From NCBI RefSeq assembly GCF_047948215.1, contig NC_134455.1, positions 150,456,575 to 150,520,574 on the forward strand: a DNA stretch of 64,000 nucleotides. The letters run 5' to 3'. The stretch is from Lycorma delicatula. Its lineage: Eukaryota; Arthropoda; Insecta; Hemiptera; Fulgoridae. Under the pieces are notes generated by a model. It made no database searches. It was not told where the DNA came from and worked only from the letters and a program-made list of their open reading frames with translations. A program made the position numbers and the translations under genes. This document shows, in pieces, positions 48,170-59,570 of this stretch. Positions within the stretch are counted from its first letter, which is position 1, and the number at the start of each line of letters is the position of its first letter.

Positions 48170-50350
48170 GTAAGAACAATGTCAATTATATGCTTTATCA
48201 ATTAATAATTATTTTTATTCTCATTACTGGTGATTGTTTGTTTATTTCATGATTGTTACTACAGATTCTGCTTTACTGTGAAGTTTGATATTTTTGATTG
48301 TAAATGTAAATTATCTGAAAGAAGCACCAGAGCCATAAATTTATATATTGAAAATTAAATGAGCTGCATACATCTATTATAGAAATTGTTTCAGTTAGAC
48401 TAGAAAAATTTAAAACCCAAGGTATGAATTGGGGATATATTTGATAAAGAAAAAAGAAGGGACAGAGGTTTTTGTATACAAGGGATGTAATAACTAAGGA
48501 ATATGCTTTATGGAAGACAAAAAAAAAATCATTTTATGTTTTTAATGAAAGTAGATGCATAGGATTTGAGAAGCAATTTTAACTTCAGAACATGATTTAT
48601 TATAAATAAAATTTGAATTTAAAATACACAATGTCACTTTTTGCTGCTATTTTCTAATTTGCAATCACATCACACAAGTGCTCTGTATGCTCCATCATAT
48701 CCTTAACAAAACTTGACTGAAGGAAAACCATCTAATTAAATAATTATTTATTAAATTCTCTTGACAATAATTTTTTTTTATATTTTAACTACATTTATGT
48801 GTTGAACTAATTGGCTGTGTTGAACAAATTAGGCTTAATCCAAAATATATAATTTGTTCCATTGCACTGTGAAAAAGCGGAAATCAAATAATAAAATGTA
48901 CATAATTTAACGCTGTGAAAGAAATATAATAAGAAAATTCATCTTCATTCCATAAATGTAGCCTATATGTCTATAATTAAATAGTTTATTTAAAGAAAAA
49001 GTAGAAAAAACTAAACATGTAAGACTTTGTCTACAGGTATAAACAATATTAATGTTTTTTTCTCTGAACTATAATGTCATTGTTTTAAACTTTTCTTAAA
49101 AGTTAATAACTGTTCAGCTGTAAATTACATGAATTGATTAATAGTTTCAAAGTTGTTATTTCTGATTGCATTTTTTTGTTTAGTAGAATTACACTCTGCT
49201 ATTCACATATTAAATGCCTATCAGTAACATCTTAAAATTTTCAAATAAATAATAAATCACATTAATTTCACAAAATCACCACTAAGTTTCACAAAAAGAA
49301 TCCAGAAAATAAAAAATGCAGTATAATTAACAAGCTCAAAAAAAAAGTTACAAGTTAGAGTAAAAGAATAGTGGAAAATTTGTTTTGTTCTATTGCAAAC
49401 GCACTACTAAACTGATGTTGAAAGTGTAGTTTCAAGTTATTTTTAATATTAAATAATGCAAATTTTGACTGTAGGATATTATTGTATTAGAAGATTACTT
49501 ACTCGAAACAGTTACTGGAATAAAGTAATAAAGTTCACTCGCTTACCATTTACACAAAGTAATATTGAAGTAAATGTGCACTTAACTTTTTAAACAGACA
49601 TCACCAGTAATTATAAAAAGAAATTAGATGAAGAATATAAAACAAAAAGGTATTAAAAAATATTTATTTTCTTACTGAGCAATGCAAAGTTTATCTGCAT
49701 TTATAAAATATGAATAAACATATTTTAATAAACATAAGTAAACTTTATATTTGTTTTTAATTAATTAATTTTTTAATAATTGCAATTACCTATTACGATT
49801 GTTTAACAATGAAAATGTGCAATTAGGTTACATTTACTATATCTAAGCAATTATTGGGCATACTTTTTGTTATGTACTACAAAGAAGTTTGTTTCTACAG
49901 TTGTCATTTTATGTGAATTTTAACCATTTTTTTTCTTTTTCTAAAAGTAAAAAAAAAAAATTAAACAGCAATAAAGAAAATAACAGCAAGATGAGGAGTA
50001 GAATTTGTTACTTATTTTGCAGGAATGAATTCTAATAAAATATAACTTTTTATCATAAAAGATTTCAGTAACAGTTTTCACTGTACTATTTCAGAAGTAA
50101 GTTATTGTAGCTTTTTTATTTTTACATTGTCACTAGACAAGTGAATTTTAGATTTATCAAAAATTAACTTCTTTATTACCAAACTAAATAATTTTTCATT
50201 ACTTAGAATGATTTTTTTTTCTATATGATCCTACTGTTGCGGCCATATTTTAGCAAAAGAATTTTCACATAAACATTTATAGAATATATTTTTAGGGCTC
50301 TTATCTACTAAGATAACTTCAGTCCAGTATGAAGAAAAGTAAATAACAGC
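48170..50350. other. Intron without recognised feature
   Basis: AT-rich with many A runs. No coding signal or repeat recognised. Confidence 0.5.
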
Positions 50351-50359
50351 TTTTGTAAG

Positions 50360-50585
50360 TAACTAGCCAGCCCATCTAGCTAGAACCTGGACCTCAGGGC
50401 TCAGGGGGTCCTCAGGGCCAAGGTGCCTACCCCATGGCTGCAAAGCTTACTTTGCTCATTATTTCCAGTTTTCTGGGGGAACTGGCATCCTGCATACTCA
50501 CAGATCTTGCTTTGACATTCCCATCTATCCAGCAGGCTCCACCTCCTAGAACCCTGCACTGTACGTTATCCTCATGGTTGTAAGA
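50360..50585. other. Unexplained GC-rich island 1
   Basis: The composition changes abruptly from AT-rich intron to GC-rich sequence with CCTCAGGG and CTCAGGG repeats near its start, then back again. No frame with a recognisable domain. Probably part of an old interspersed repeat together with 50930-51310. Confidence 0.4.
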
Positions 50586-50929
50586 ATAATACTGATAAAT
50601 AATAATTACAGTATTCAGGCTTTATAGAAACCTAAAAAATAAATTAAATCACAAAAGATAGTATAACAGTAACTATGGTAACTACAGTACATACACCTTT
50701 GATGATGAAAATTCTCAACTTATTTCTTTGCCTTGGTGACAGAAATATAATTAAAAATTGAGGATCAAAATGTTACAATTATTCCTTTTAAAGTAAAAGG
50801 ATTAATCTATTTTTTCGTTAATGAATATCTTTAATTCATCCTCCTTGGGGGTGAATTAATATTTAATATATAGAAATAATAAATATTTTTAATATCTTAA
50901 CCTTCAATGGCTTAAAACTTTCCCTGGGA

Positions 50930-51310
50930 TAACACAAATATATCCTACAAATTTGAAAGTAATCAGTCGGTTGGTTCTCACATGATGCGATAACAATAAA
51001 ACGGACAAGTTTTATACATTTATACATTTCCAAATAACTGTGATCTGTTAGATCAAGAGTGTACCTGATGCATGCAAAAGTTTGCTTTCAAACTAGAAAC
51101 AAAAACCCTGTTGGATTTTGAAGGTCGAACAATTGTTTGTAGAGATATTAAGAGCATCCCATTGCACCTGCCATAACAGCGCCCCAGGGTCACCCCGTTT
51201 GTTAACAGTTGATGGTGATGATTGGTCTAGCCTCCCACAAGATGCTCGCATAATTCACCACCCTAGCCTCACATGCAGTCCCCACAGGAAGCCTGTTATT
51301 ATTTAACAGA
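50930..51310 (+). repeat. Old interspersed repeat with GC-rich island 2
   Basis: 51032-51100 aligns with the reverse complement of 16650-16715, including a run of more than 30 identical bases. It continues into a GC-rich part (51110-51300). The AATCAGTCGGTTGGTTCTCA segment near 50960 resembles a phrase often seen in arthropod LINE 3' regions. Element type not determined. Confidence 0.4.
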
Positions 51311-51493
51311 AATTTATTTAATATTATTTTATATAACGTAAATTTGATTGTACTATTTTTGTAATGTTATTCGTTTGAATGATTCAAATCATTCAGTTCA
51401 AACTCAGCTCACACAGAAATAGAGACTCACAGGTCATTAAATCAATTAATTAAACTTTGTGCTTCAACTGGCAAATTTCCTCTACTACACATA

Positions 51494-52797
51494 CAAGGCA
51501 TGTTTTTAAAGTAAGTACCGTTTTGAAATTCCACTGCTGCTACGCAGTGGTCGGCATTCCACTCATGCATACTGTGTGTGTACCTGCATTTGTCGGCAAG
51601 CCACAAATGCCATTACAGAAATATTTGACTGTCTTTACATTTGTTGTAAGGATTTAAAAATTGCTTTTGCTGATCGAGAATCCTGCATACTGTGAAGTAC
51701 ATGGTGTGATTCGTTTTCTTGGTGCTAAAGTCGAGAAAGCAGCTGAAATTCATCATCAGATCAGTGAAGTGTATGGAGAAAACATGAGCAATTAAATGGT
51801 ATGAAAATGGGTTAGAGCTTTTAAAGATGGCCGCCAAAATGTTCATAATGAGAAACAAAATGGACAACCTTCTGTTATTACTGAAGATGTGGTACAGAAA
51901 GTTGACAAAAAAGTAAGAGAGAACAGACGCTTTACAATTTCTTCGCTATCTGAAGAGTTTCCTCAAGTTTCGAGAAGTGTTGTCTATGAAATTGTAACCG
52001 AACACTTAAATTATCAAAAATTATGCTCATGCTGGGTACCAAAAATGTTGACTGAGGTGCACAAAACCAAGCATTTAGGCAGTGCCTTGACTTTTCTCGA
52101 GCGATACAATATAAAGGGTGATGATTTTTTTAAGCCAAATTGTCACTGGCGACAAAACATGGGTGGCTTATGTTACACCAGAATTGAAGCAGCAATCCAT
52201 GGAATGGCAGCATTCAACATCACCCAAGAAAGTGAAGTTTAAGCAGACAATTTTGGCTTCGAAAATCATGTGCACAGTGTTTTGGGACATGAACGGGGTG
52301 TTGCTGGTGGAAGTGTTGCCTTGTGGTGACATAATAAACTCTACGATGAATTGTGAAACCGTAAAAAAACTGTACTGTGCAGTTCAAAATAAAAGGGTGG
52401 CATAATGAGTAAATGAATCCTTTTGCTTCATGACAGTGCCCGTCCACATGCGGCTAATCAAACTCAAGAACTCATTGTATCATTTGACTGGGAACAACTT
52501 GATCACCCTCCATACAGTTCCGATCTAGTGCCCAGTGACTACCAGTTGTTCCTGCATTTGAAGAAATATCTGGGTGGTCAGCACCATGACAACGATGTGG
52601 TGTCAAAGCGACTGTGTTGCAGTGGTGACAACGGTGTTCAAAAGCTGGTTGCTTGATACAAGTGCCTTAATATTGGTGGCAATTATGTAGAAAAGTAGAT
52701 TAAAGTACAGGTTTTCACGTAAAAATAAAATTGTTAAGAATACTTGTCTTTTTTTTTCAATTTCAAAGCTGTACTTACTCTAAAAACATGCCTTTTT
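51494..52797 (+). mobile_element. mariner (DD34D, Mos-like) element with both TIRs
   Basis: The left end reads TA, two bases, then AGGCATGTTTTTAAAGTAAG. The right end in reverse reads TA, four bases, then AGGCATGTTTTTAGAGTAAG. About 1304 bp, the expected size. One + strand transposase is present but broken. The mariner seems to have landed in an older repeat whose tail continues at 52799. Confidence 0.88.
51664..52690 (+). pseudogene. mariner transposase, broken
   Basis: Reads NPAYCEVHGVIRFLGAK near 51684, then two in-frame stops after YGENMSN. The rest of the DNA-binding half follows (VRENRRFTISSLSEEFPQVS, about 51920-51980) with WVPKMLTEVHKTKHLGSA (about 52034-52090). After a frameshift near 52130 comes the first catalytic box IVTGDKTWVAY, then FWDMNGVLLVEVLP, LLHDSARPHAA and PPYSSDLVPSDYQLF. 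The second and third Asp are 34 residues apart (DD34D). It ends near the GGNYVEK C-terminus at about 52695. Confidence 0.9.
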
Positions 52798-52798
52798 T

Positions 52799-52945
52799 AG
52801 ATGAAATATATCTATCTATAATTCCTCTCAGTTATGCCAAGAAACATGGGTAAAAATTTGGTTCCAATTGTTGTAGTAGTTTTTTTGTTTATCCTGAACA
52901 AACAAAAACCCTCTTCCTCTTTACATAATAGTATAGATATAGATA
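52799..52945 (+). repeat. LINE-like 3' tail with ATAGAT repeats
   Basis: Ends AACAAAAACCCTCTTCCTCT, TACATAATAGTATAGATATAG. A CCCTCTTCCTCTT segment followed by TAATA-GTATAGATATAGAT is a common 3' end of RTE-type elements in insects. It probably belonged to the same copy as 50930-51480, split by the mariner. Confidence 0.4.
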
Positions 52946-52995
52946 ATCCTTTTTGATGTTAGTTGTGCTATAATATTGTAATATTTTGTTGTTAG

Positions 52996-53165
52996 GTTCT
53001 TTGGAGGACCTTGCAGGACAAGTTCAGGAGGAATTAAATAAAGCTGCCCAATTAGACAGTAGTCTTTTGTCTACTTTAGATACTCAGAGGATTGAACCAA
53101 ATTCTAATCCTCCAAATGATTATATTTTGGGAGTTCTGCACAAGATAATACAACATGGCTTTCAG
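52996..53165 (+). CDS. Pericentrin/AKAP450-like coiled-coil gene, exon 10 of those visible
   Basis: 170 bases, acceptor TTTTGTTGTTAG, donor GTATTT. The first two bases complete a Gly codon with the preceding exon. It encodes GSLEDLAGQVQEELNKAAQL then DSSLLSTLDTQRIEPNSNPP and NDYILGVLHKIIQHGFQ. The LDxxLLxxL segment after a short coiled coil resembles conserved inter-rod segments of pericentrin-type proteins. That similarity is from memory of the family, not an alignment. Ends in phase 0. Confidence 0.87.
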
Positions 53166-53389
53166 GTATTTTCTCTGTGAATGTTAATGTATAGTGTAAT
53201 ATCAAATAAAATCTTTTATGCAAGTTGTAACAGTAATATTTCTTATTTAAAAATTTCTGTTTTAAATTTGCTATTTTTTCTAATTAGTAATTGCTAGTAT
53301 TGTAATTAATAATTAAATTAAATATGTTGATAATATAAAGTAATTACTAAAACTATACTATAAAAAATAACTACATTGATAGACTCTAG

Positions 53390-54250
53390 GGAAAGAGGTG
53401 GATGAGTTGTATAAAACAGCCTGAAGTAAATTGAAAAAAGGTAAATGTGAGCGTAGCTTTAAGAATGGAATTCAAGAGAACTGCCTAACGTGATCAAAGA
53501 AATAGCTGAGAGATGGAAGCCACAGGTTATACAAGACGATAACTGATGAGGGAACAGAATGTTTAGAAGATTGAGAGGATCATTTTTGAGATTTCTGTAA
53601 AGCATTCTAGAAAATGAATGAAACTGCAGAACAAGAGGTCTAGAGAAGACTGATATACTAACGCATGATATTAGATATGATAAATCTATTTTAGTCAGGA
53701 AAATAGTACTGGGAAATGGACTGCCATGTAAGCTCAAACATGATTGACTTATCAGAAAAGCATCTTGAGGATGAAGATGTATCTACTGAACTACACTGTC
53801 AGGTGGTCCCAATATATAAAAATGGTGACCAGGCTGTGTAATAAATATTGCCTGATAATGTTTCTCTCACAGTTATCATAATGTCCTTATCAAGGTAAGT
53901 ACAAAAGAGACAGGAAGTTATTATTAGAGAGGAATTGGCAGGGTTTAGACCAAAAAAAAAAACAATTGATCAGGTAATCACATGGAAGCAGTCAGTAGGA
54001 GATAGATAAAATTGCAAAAAGGATATCTACTGCTTATTTATAGATTTTAAACAAACTTTCAACTCTGTGAACTGAGAACTGATATCCCTATTGCTGAGAA
54101 CTAATATTACCACCTATGGATTTGAACCAAAATTATCAGCCTAATTATAAAATATACAAACACAGCAGCATGTGTACAATCAGGAAACATTACAATAGAA
54201 ATTCCAGGAAAAACATTTTTTCTACTTGACCAATTTGATTTCATGGATGT
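53390..54250 (+). pseudogene. RTE/CR1-type LINE reverse transcriptase fragment
   Basis: On the + strand, about 53800-53830 reads VVPIYKNGD. About 53930-53970 reads WQGLDQKKK-type sequence, equivalent to the usual YQAGFRPGRST. About 54025-54070 reads KKDIYCLFIDFKQTFNSVN, palm motif A. Motifs B and C are not readable, and frames are broken by many stops. It is a truncated and old copy. Confidence 0.6.
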
Positions 54251-55350
54251 AACAGTTATTCCATAAGCATAAATTATCCAGGTAACTCAAAGGAAGATCA
54301 TCATTATTGTTAACAGCTACAGAAAATAACAGTATTACAACTGTCAATACTACAAATTATCATTGAGACCTCTTTAAAGATCAGATTCATGGAGTGCCTA
54401 TGTTCAGTCCAATAGACACTCATTTCAAATCATATTTTGATAGACTTTATTATGAGTTATCAGTTCTTTTTTATCATGTTGAGACAGATTCTAAGAAAAA
54501 CACAAAGCAGAAAATATTAAGGTGTGAGTGTGTCTCAAATGATGAGAACTTAGGTACATTTTGTTTTAAACTGAATGTTTACAGATAGTATTACAGACAG
54601 TTAGTTTTAGCCACTGTGAAAAAAGGAACTCCCATATCTTACATTATGAGAAATTAAAGCAGGTTTTATTTATTTCAAACCAGTTTGCGAAGGAATGCAC
54701 TATGGAATAGAGATGTTGAATTTTGTGGTTAAAAAATGTTGGATATTTATTTCTTAAAACTTGGCGTACAAAAACAATAGTTCCTTTATCTGTCGCAAAT
54801 TGTAACAGCAGAGGGATTGTTAATTTTATACCACAGACAGATTGTTATCACTCCTCTCTATAATTTTATATTTTACTTATGTTTTTAAATTAATTTCCAC
54901 AAAATTTTTTGATGAAGTAGCAGTCTTTTAGAATGTACTAAATATAGAGGAAAAATGAAATTATAAGTGGAAAAGTTAATTTTTATAAAATTAATGCCTT
55001 TTATTAATTTGTGTGCCTATGTGTCAAAAATCAAATAGATTTCAGTTAAATATTTTTGATGTATAAATAAATATAAGGTTTATTATTACATTGTATTTAT
55101 GAATTAATCAAATAGAAAATTTTCTTCATTTACATAAATAACCCACATAACGTGCCTATATATTCAAAATTAAATAGGCTTTCTTTAAATAGTCCTGATA
55201 TTTTACAGCCAGATGTTAGAAAGTATTGTGTTTATTATGTGGAATATTCTTCAGTTATTTATATTATAATTTTTTTATATTTTTTATTAATACAAATTAG
55301 AGTATTCATTAAAAAGTATGTTTTGGATTGAAAATTTTTTTTTTTTCCAG
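54251..55350. other. Intron without recognised feature
   Basis: AT-rich, no exon or repeat recognised. A strong poly-T and CCAG acceptor ends it. Confidence 0.5.
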
Positions 55351-55625
55351 AGTCTAACATCTGATGAAGCCTCAGATTTATACTCAGAAATAAGTTCTAG
55401 GATTGATGTCAGATCTCCTGGACTTTCAAATATGATGGATAGACTTTCAGAACTCAGTTCAATAATACAGAATCAGAAAGAAACAATTGAATATCTTAAA
55501 AATAAGTTGGCAAATGAAAAACTGAATTGTTCTAAAGAAAAAGAGCATGTACTTGCATTGCAGACAGAAAATGAGCGATTACAGAAAATTATTAATTATC
55601 AAGAAGAAAGGCTCACATCACTTTC
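55351..55625 (+). CDS. Pericentrin/AKAP450-like coiled-coil gene, exon 11 of those visible
   Basis: 275 bases, acceptor TTTTTTTCCAG, donor GTAAGT. It encodes SLTSDEASDLYSEISSRIDV, RSPGLSNMMDRLSELSSIIQ and NQKETIEYLKNKL, then LALQTENERLQKIINYQEER, so a short acidic linker followed by coiled coil. It ends after two bases of a Ser codon completed by the exon at 60839. The intron after it is 5.2 kb and full of transposons. Confidence 0.88.
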
Positions 55626-55959
55626 GTAAGTTAATTATATTATGGTGTTATGCCTTGTCTGAAATTTGTAAATCAGTTAATATATAGCCTTGTTGTCAGT
55701 CTTATACATGTTTCTGTTAGTAAATCCAAAAACTTGTATAGTTGCTCTTGTAAGAGTATGACCTATGAAAAAATATTTTTATGCAATATGTTTTTTATAA
55801 AAGTTACCTTTTATATAATAAAAGTTTTTATGAATTTAGAGTTATTGTCTGAAAATATCACTCCAAAAATAAATTAATGTTGGTTTTATTGAAGTTGCAT
55901 ATGTGTGAAAATATTTATATAAATGTAAAAGCAGCTTATCTTCAATTGATGGAATGTTT

Positions 55960-57000
55960 TAACTCCCTTCACTAATCCTTTCTGCTACGAGCCAATTTTT
56001 TATCCTCATACCTCCTACATCCGTATTTACTTATTTTATGTATTCTAATCCTAATATCTATTTATTATTTACTGTTTTTATCCTCCTGCATTCTTCTAAA
56101 ATAAAACTTGCTGATCTTGAATAATTATAATTCAATATACAGTCCATCAGCATTGGGCATCATTTTATGCCCTAAATTTCTTTTTTTCCTATTTACCTTA
56201 AAACCTCCTCAGTTTCATTCACCTTAAGCCTTAAGTTTCATTCATCAGCCCACCTTAATTTTCACCACTTCCTTGTAACACTACATTTCAAATTCCCATA
56301 GAAATGTGCTTACAAACCCATTTTTATTTGGGCTTACAAATTTTATTTCTAATTTTTAAATTCTAGCACATTCTTAATTTATTTTGATCTAAATTGATGA
56401 TGTATAGCAATATCATCAGCAAATTTTAACATTTTTCTTCCTGAACTGTATCCCTTTTAAATTATTAACTTCCTGTGCTTTTCCTATTTTCAAACAAAAA
56501 GTGTTGAGGACTGGCTACATAGCAGTTTCCATTTTTTTCCTTATACAACTTCTTGAGTTTTGTATAAATTTTGAAAGCTCTCCTTTTGTTACATATTTAA
56601 TATTTCTTTTCTTAAAATTTTGAATGCTAATTAACTTTGTTTACCTTATATCCATGGTGTTTATTTGTTTTAAATCAGTGTGTGATGTTTGTTGTATTAA
56701 TATTTTTACCCATCATTCTATTTTTTTTTTAAATTTGAGAACATGATTAGTACAGTCAATCTCACATTTATCTGCTCTTGCCTCTGTTGGAGTAGTAAGT
56801 TTTTATTGAAGTCTCTGGTGCTTCTGGAGTCTATAAATTTTACATATTAATGTACATAGACTATTATCATAATTTCCACAAATAGCTTAGCAATTAAAAT
56901 GGTACATCTCTAAAATTTTTCCTCGTTCTTTAATTTTTCAGAGCTACCAAATTCAAATCATAACTTACAACTCTACTGAAATTATAAAATTTTCTTTCCT
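55960..57000 (-). pseudogene. RTE-type LINE reverse transcriptase fragment, strongly decayed
   Basis: On the minus strand, near 56450-56400 reads KGIQFRKK, then KFADDIAIHHQ, which holds the RT motif C FADD. Further along on that strand (about 56230-56140) KVNETEEVLR and a PNADGLYIEL-like segment match the post-palm part of RTE proteins. Upstream, about 56560-56500, a weak motif B region can be guessed. All frames are broken. Confidence 0.5.
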
Positions 57001-57769
57001 CCTGATGCTTTTATCAGATAATCTTTATTTTATGCAGTTCTTAGTGGATCCCTATGTCACCTATTTCTTCTTTCCTTAAGAGAATGGTCTTTCCTTTGGA
57101 TATCTGATGTTAAATTTTCCTCAAAATTCTCTTTTATTTTTCAATGTGTTAAATATTTTTTTTCTCTTTATTGTACTTTTATAATTTGTGAAAAATCTCT
57201 ATATATATATCAATGCATAATTTAAAAAACTTCTTCTATTCTGTATTGTTTCCTTTGTACTTAATTTTCAACTTATTTTATTTTCCTTGCACTTTTTCCT
57301 TTTTTCTTCCATTCCACTTGAGTAAAATGAGTAGTATTTCATATGATTAGTATTATTATTAACAGACTTCAAAAAAGGAGGAGGTTATCACTTTTATTTA
57401 TGTTATGCAATATCTTCGACATTAGTATACCAATTTTGATAATATTTTTTAATTGAATGAGTATACTTTCTGAATGGTCTCGTATAAATTTTAACCAAAT
57501 CTAATGATAACCTTAGAAAATATACCAAAAAACCGGCACCCTTAGCCGCTGACTGCTTGCACCATTACAATGTTGTTTTGTTCCCTGTATGTGTACAATA
57601 TTAATAACACTCTGATTATCGTTGTTTAGTCTCCATGGAAATATTCATGGCATTTCTTTCCCTATTTTTGTTCCTTAAATTGCTAAACTCCATATAAATA
57701 TTAAACCTACATTTATATAAAATTGTGAAAAAGTGTATTATCCCTAATTGTAAAATTATAATATAAATA

Positions 57770-59034
57770 ATGGGTATTTCAAAAAGGACGTAACCCCTAT
57801 GTTTGATGACGTGAATTTATTACAAAAATATTAATGTAAATAAAACACTTATACAACAATAAATTAGCTTAACTTACAATAGATGTGCAAAATGATTTCC
57901 TGTAATCCTGATGTAGGTTCATACACATTTCATAACATTCACAGCCATTTTAGTAATGTTTGAAATATCACTTTCAGTGTTAGCCTTCAATTCGTCAAGT
58001 GTATGAGAATTGTTTTTAAAAACTATACTTTTTAAATACCCTCAAAGAAAAAAGTCTCCTGGTGTAAGATCTGGGGATCTTGGAGGCCACAACCCTTTTG
58101 ATATCAAACAATAGTCAAAAAATTCCTGTAACATATTTCATTAGCAGTGTGACATGTTGAACCGACATTCTCGTTTGTGTAAATCTAATATGGCAATAAA
58201 CTGTTCGATTAAGTTACGATAAACAATACTGTCTACCGATTTGCCTTAAAATAAAAGCCCTATTACACAAAGCCAGGAAATCGCACACCAATCTTACATG
58301 ACTGTAATGGTCGTTAATGAAACGCATGAGGATTTTCAGCACTCCATATTCAGCAGTTTTGGCTGTTAATATAGCTATCCAGGTGAATCTGTGCCTCATC
58401 ACTGAAATAAACACGATCTGAAATGTTAATACCATTGTCATCAACAAGAGAATGAAACCAACGACAGTACTGTTATAAACATTTCCACGGTCTACTTCTT
58501 TCAGTTCTTGAATAACACCGGTGCGATAAGCATTCAATTGTACTATTTTAGTAACCCTGAAAGCTGTAGATAGTGAAAGCCCAGCCTCTGAAGATAACTT
58601 TTTGAACGATTTACTGGTTGAGTGACACCTAATGTTCTTTCACATCCTCCAGAACTTCTACACAGTGATGGTCAACCTGGGCTTTCCAATTGTGTACACT
58701 TCCAGTCTCATGAAATTTATTAACCTAACGGATATTGTTGACGTATTAGGAACTGAAGTATTGGGAAATTTTATATGAAACTTGTCTTTCACTCATTCAT
58801 AAGATTTATACATGCAATAATAAACGTACATTCATCCTTGGAAACCATCAAAGTTAACACAATAGAGACTTATTGTACTGTTATAGCACTTCCATATAAG
58901 AAGAAGATTTCAACTATTACAAGCTGCTAATCTTGAGTACAGTGTTGCCAACTGATATATAGGGAGAAATAAAATTTCCTTATGCGTGAATTCTGCCTTC
59001 TTAATCATAGAGTTGTCCTTTTTGAAACACCCGT
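57770..59034 (-). mobile_element. DUF4817-type Tc1/mariner transposon with both TIRs
   Basis: The left end reads TA (57768-57769) then ATGGGTATTTCAAAAAGGAC. The right end in reverse reads TA (59035-59036) then ACGGGTGTTTCAAAAAGGAC. Length 1265 bp. The single gene lies on the minus strand and is broken. The TIR sequence differs from that of the 2712-6473 element, so it is a separate family of the same group. Confidence 0.9.
57880..58880 (-). pseudogene. DUF4817-type transposase, broken
   Basis: On the minus strand near 58412-58360 reads FSDEAQIHLDSYINSQN, the box of the first catalytic Asp, then a stop and IWSAENPHAFH. Near 58170-58140 a CHTANE segment marks the second box. Near 58090-57990 SPDLTPGDFFL, GYLKSIVFKNNSHTLDELKA marks the third Asp and the C-terminal helix. 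The apparently clean minus ORF at 58537-58214 is an out-of-frame read of this gene. Confidence 0.8.
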
Positions 59035-59228
59035 TATGCAATAATAAATTCAAATTTTGCAATATTAAATAAATAGTCATACAACAAGCCCCCAAACAAC
59101 ATCACCCTGTATGAAGCAAGTTAAATATTATAATTTTTCAATAAATAACATTGTATAGTTATTATTAACACTTTTTTAACTGGGGACTCGCAAACTTTGA
59201 CCAAATGTCTACTCGCAATAATGAAACC

Positions 59229-59570
59229 TATAAATTGGATAGATTGTGTAACCTCATCATTTCTGTCAGAGCTTTCTCATCGTGTGGTCTATTTAATAAC
59301 TTATTTGGGTCCAAATCAGATAAGGCGATGCCCTCTAAAGTTTTTACTCAACTAAGAGCAACATAAATCTGCCCCTTGGCAAAATTTTTCTTGCCGAGGT
59401 CTATCACCGCCCTGTCAAGAGTTGTACCTTGCAGTTTGTGAATAGTTACAGCCCAGCTTAATATTAGAGGTAGCGTTCTGCACTCAACAACTCCATATTC
59501 CTTTGTCACTTGGAATGTTGTACAAATTGGTGAATTGGCTACACATATCAACATCTTTCATTCTAAGAAC
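59229..59570 (-). pseudogene. Helitron PIF1-type helicase, C-terminal end
   Basis: Minus strand. [20 protein letters not shown] (about 59470-59410), then [20 protein letters not shown] (about 59410-59350) and, after a TGA, VKTLEGIALSDLDPNKLLN. These are the last helicase motifs of Helitron RepHel proteins, where IHKLQG and YVALSRV are nearly invariant. The TGA stands at the Arg of SRV, the arginine finger that contacts ATP. Neither the Rep (HUH) part nor a Helitron 3' hairpin with CTRR end was found. Confidence 0.75.

Noticed and set aside
48170..48252. Extension of the long coiled-coil ORF to its stop at 48252
   Set aside because: A good GTAAGA donor at 48170 gives the right phase for the next exon, and the extra residues are hydrophobic and unlike the rod.
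50360..50585. CpG-island promoter of a second gene
   Set aside because: No exon follows, CpG is not obviously enriched, and the patch is flanked by repeat-like sequence.
58214..58537. Minus-strand ORF of 107 aa with a membrane-like segment
   Set aside because: Out-of-frame translation of a DUF4817-type transposase whose catalytic box FSDEA is readable in the neighbouring frame.
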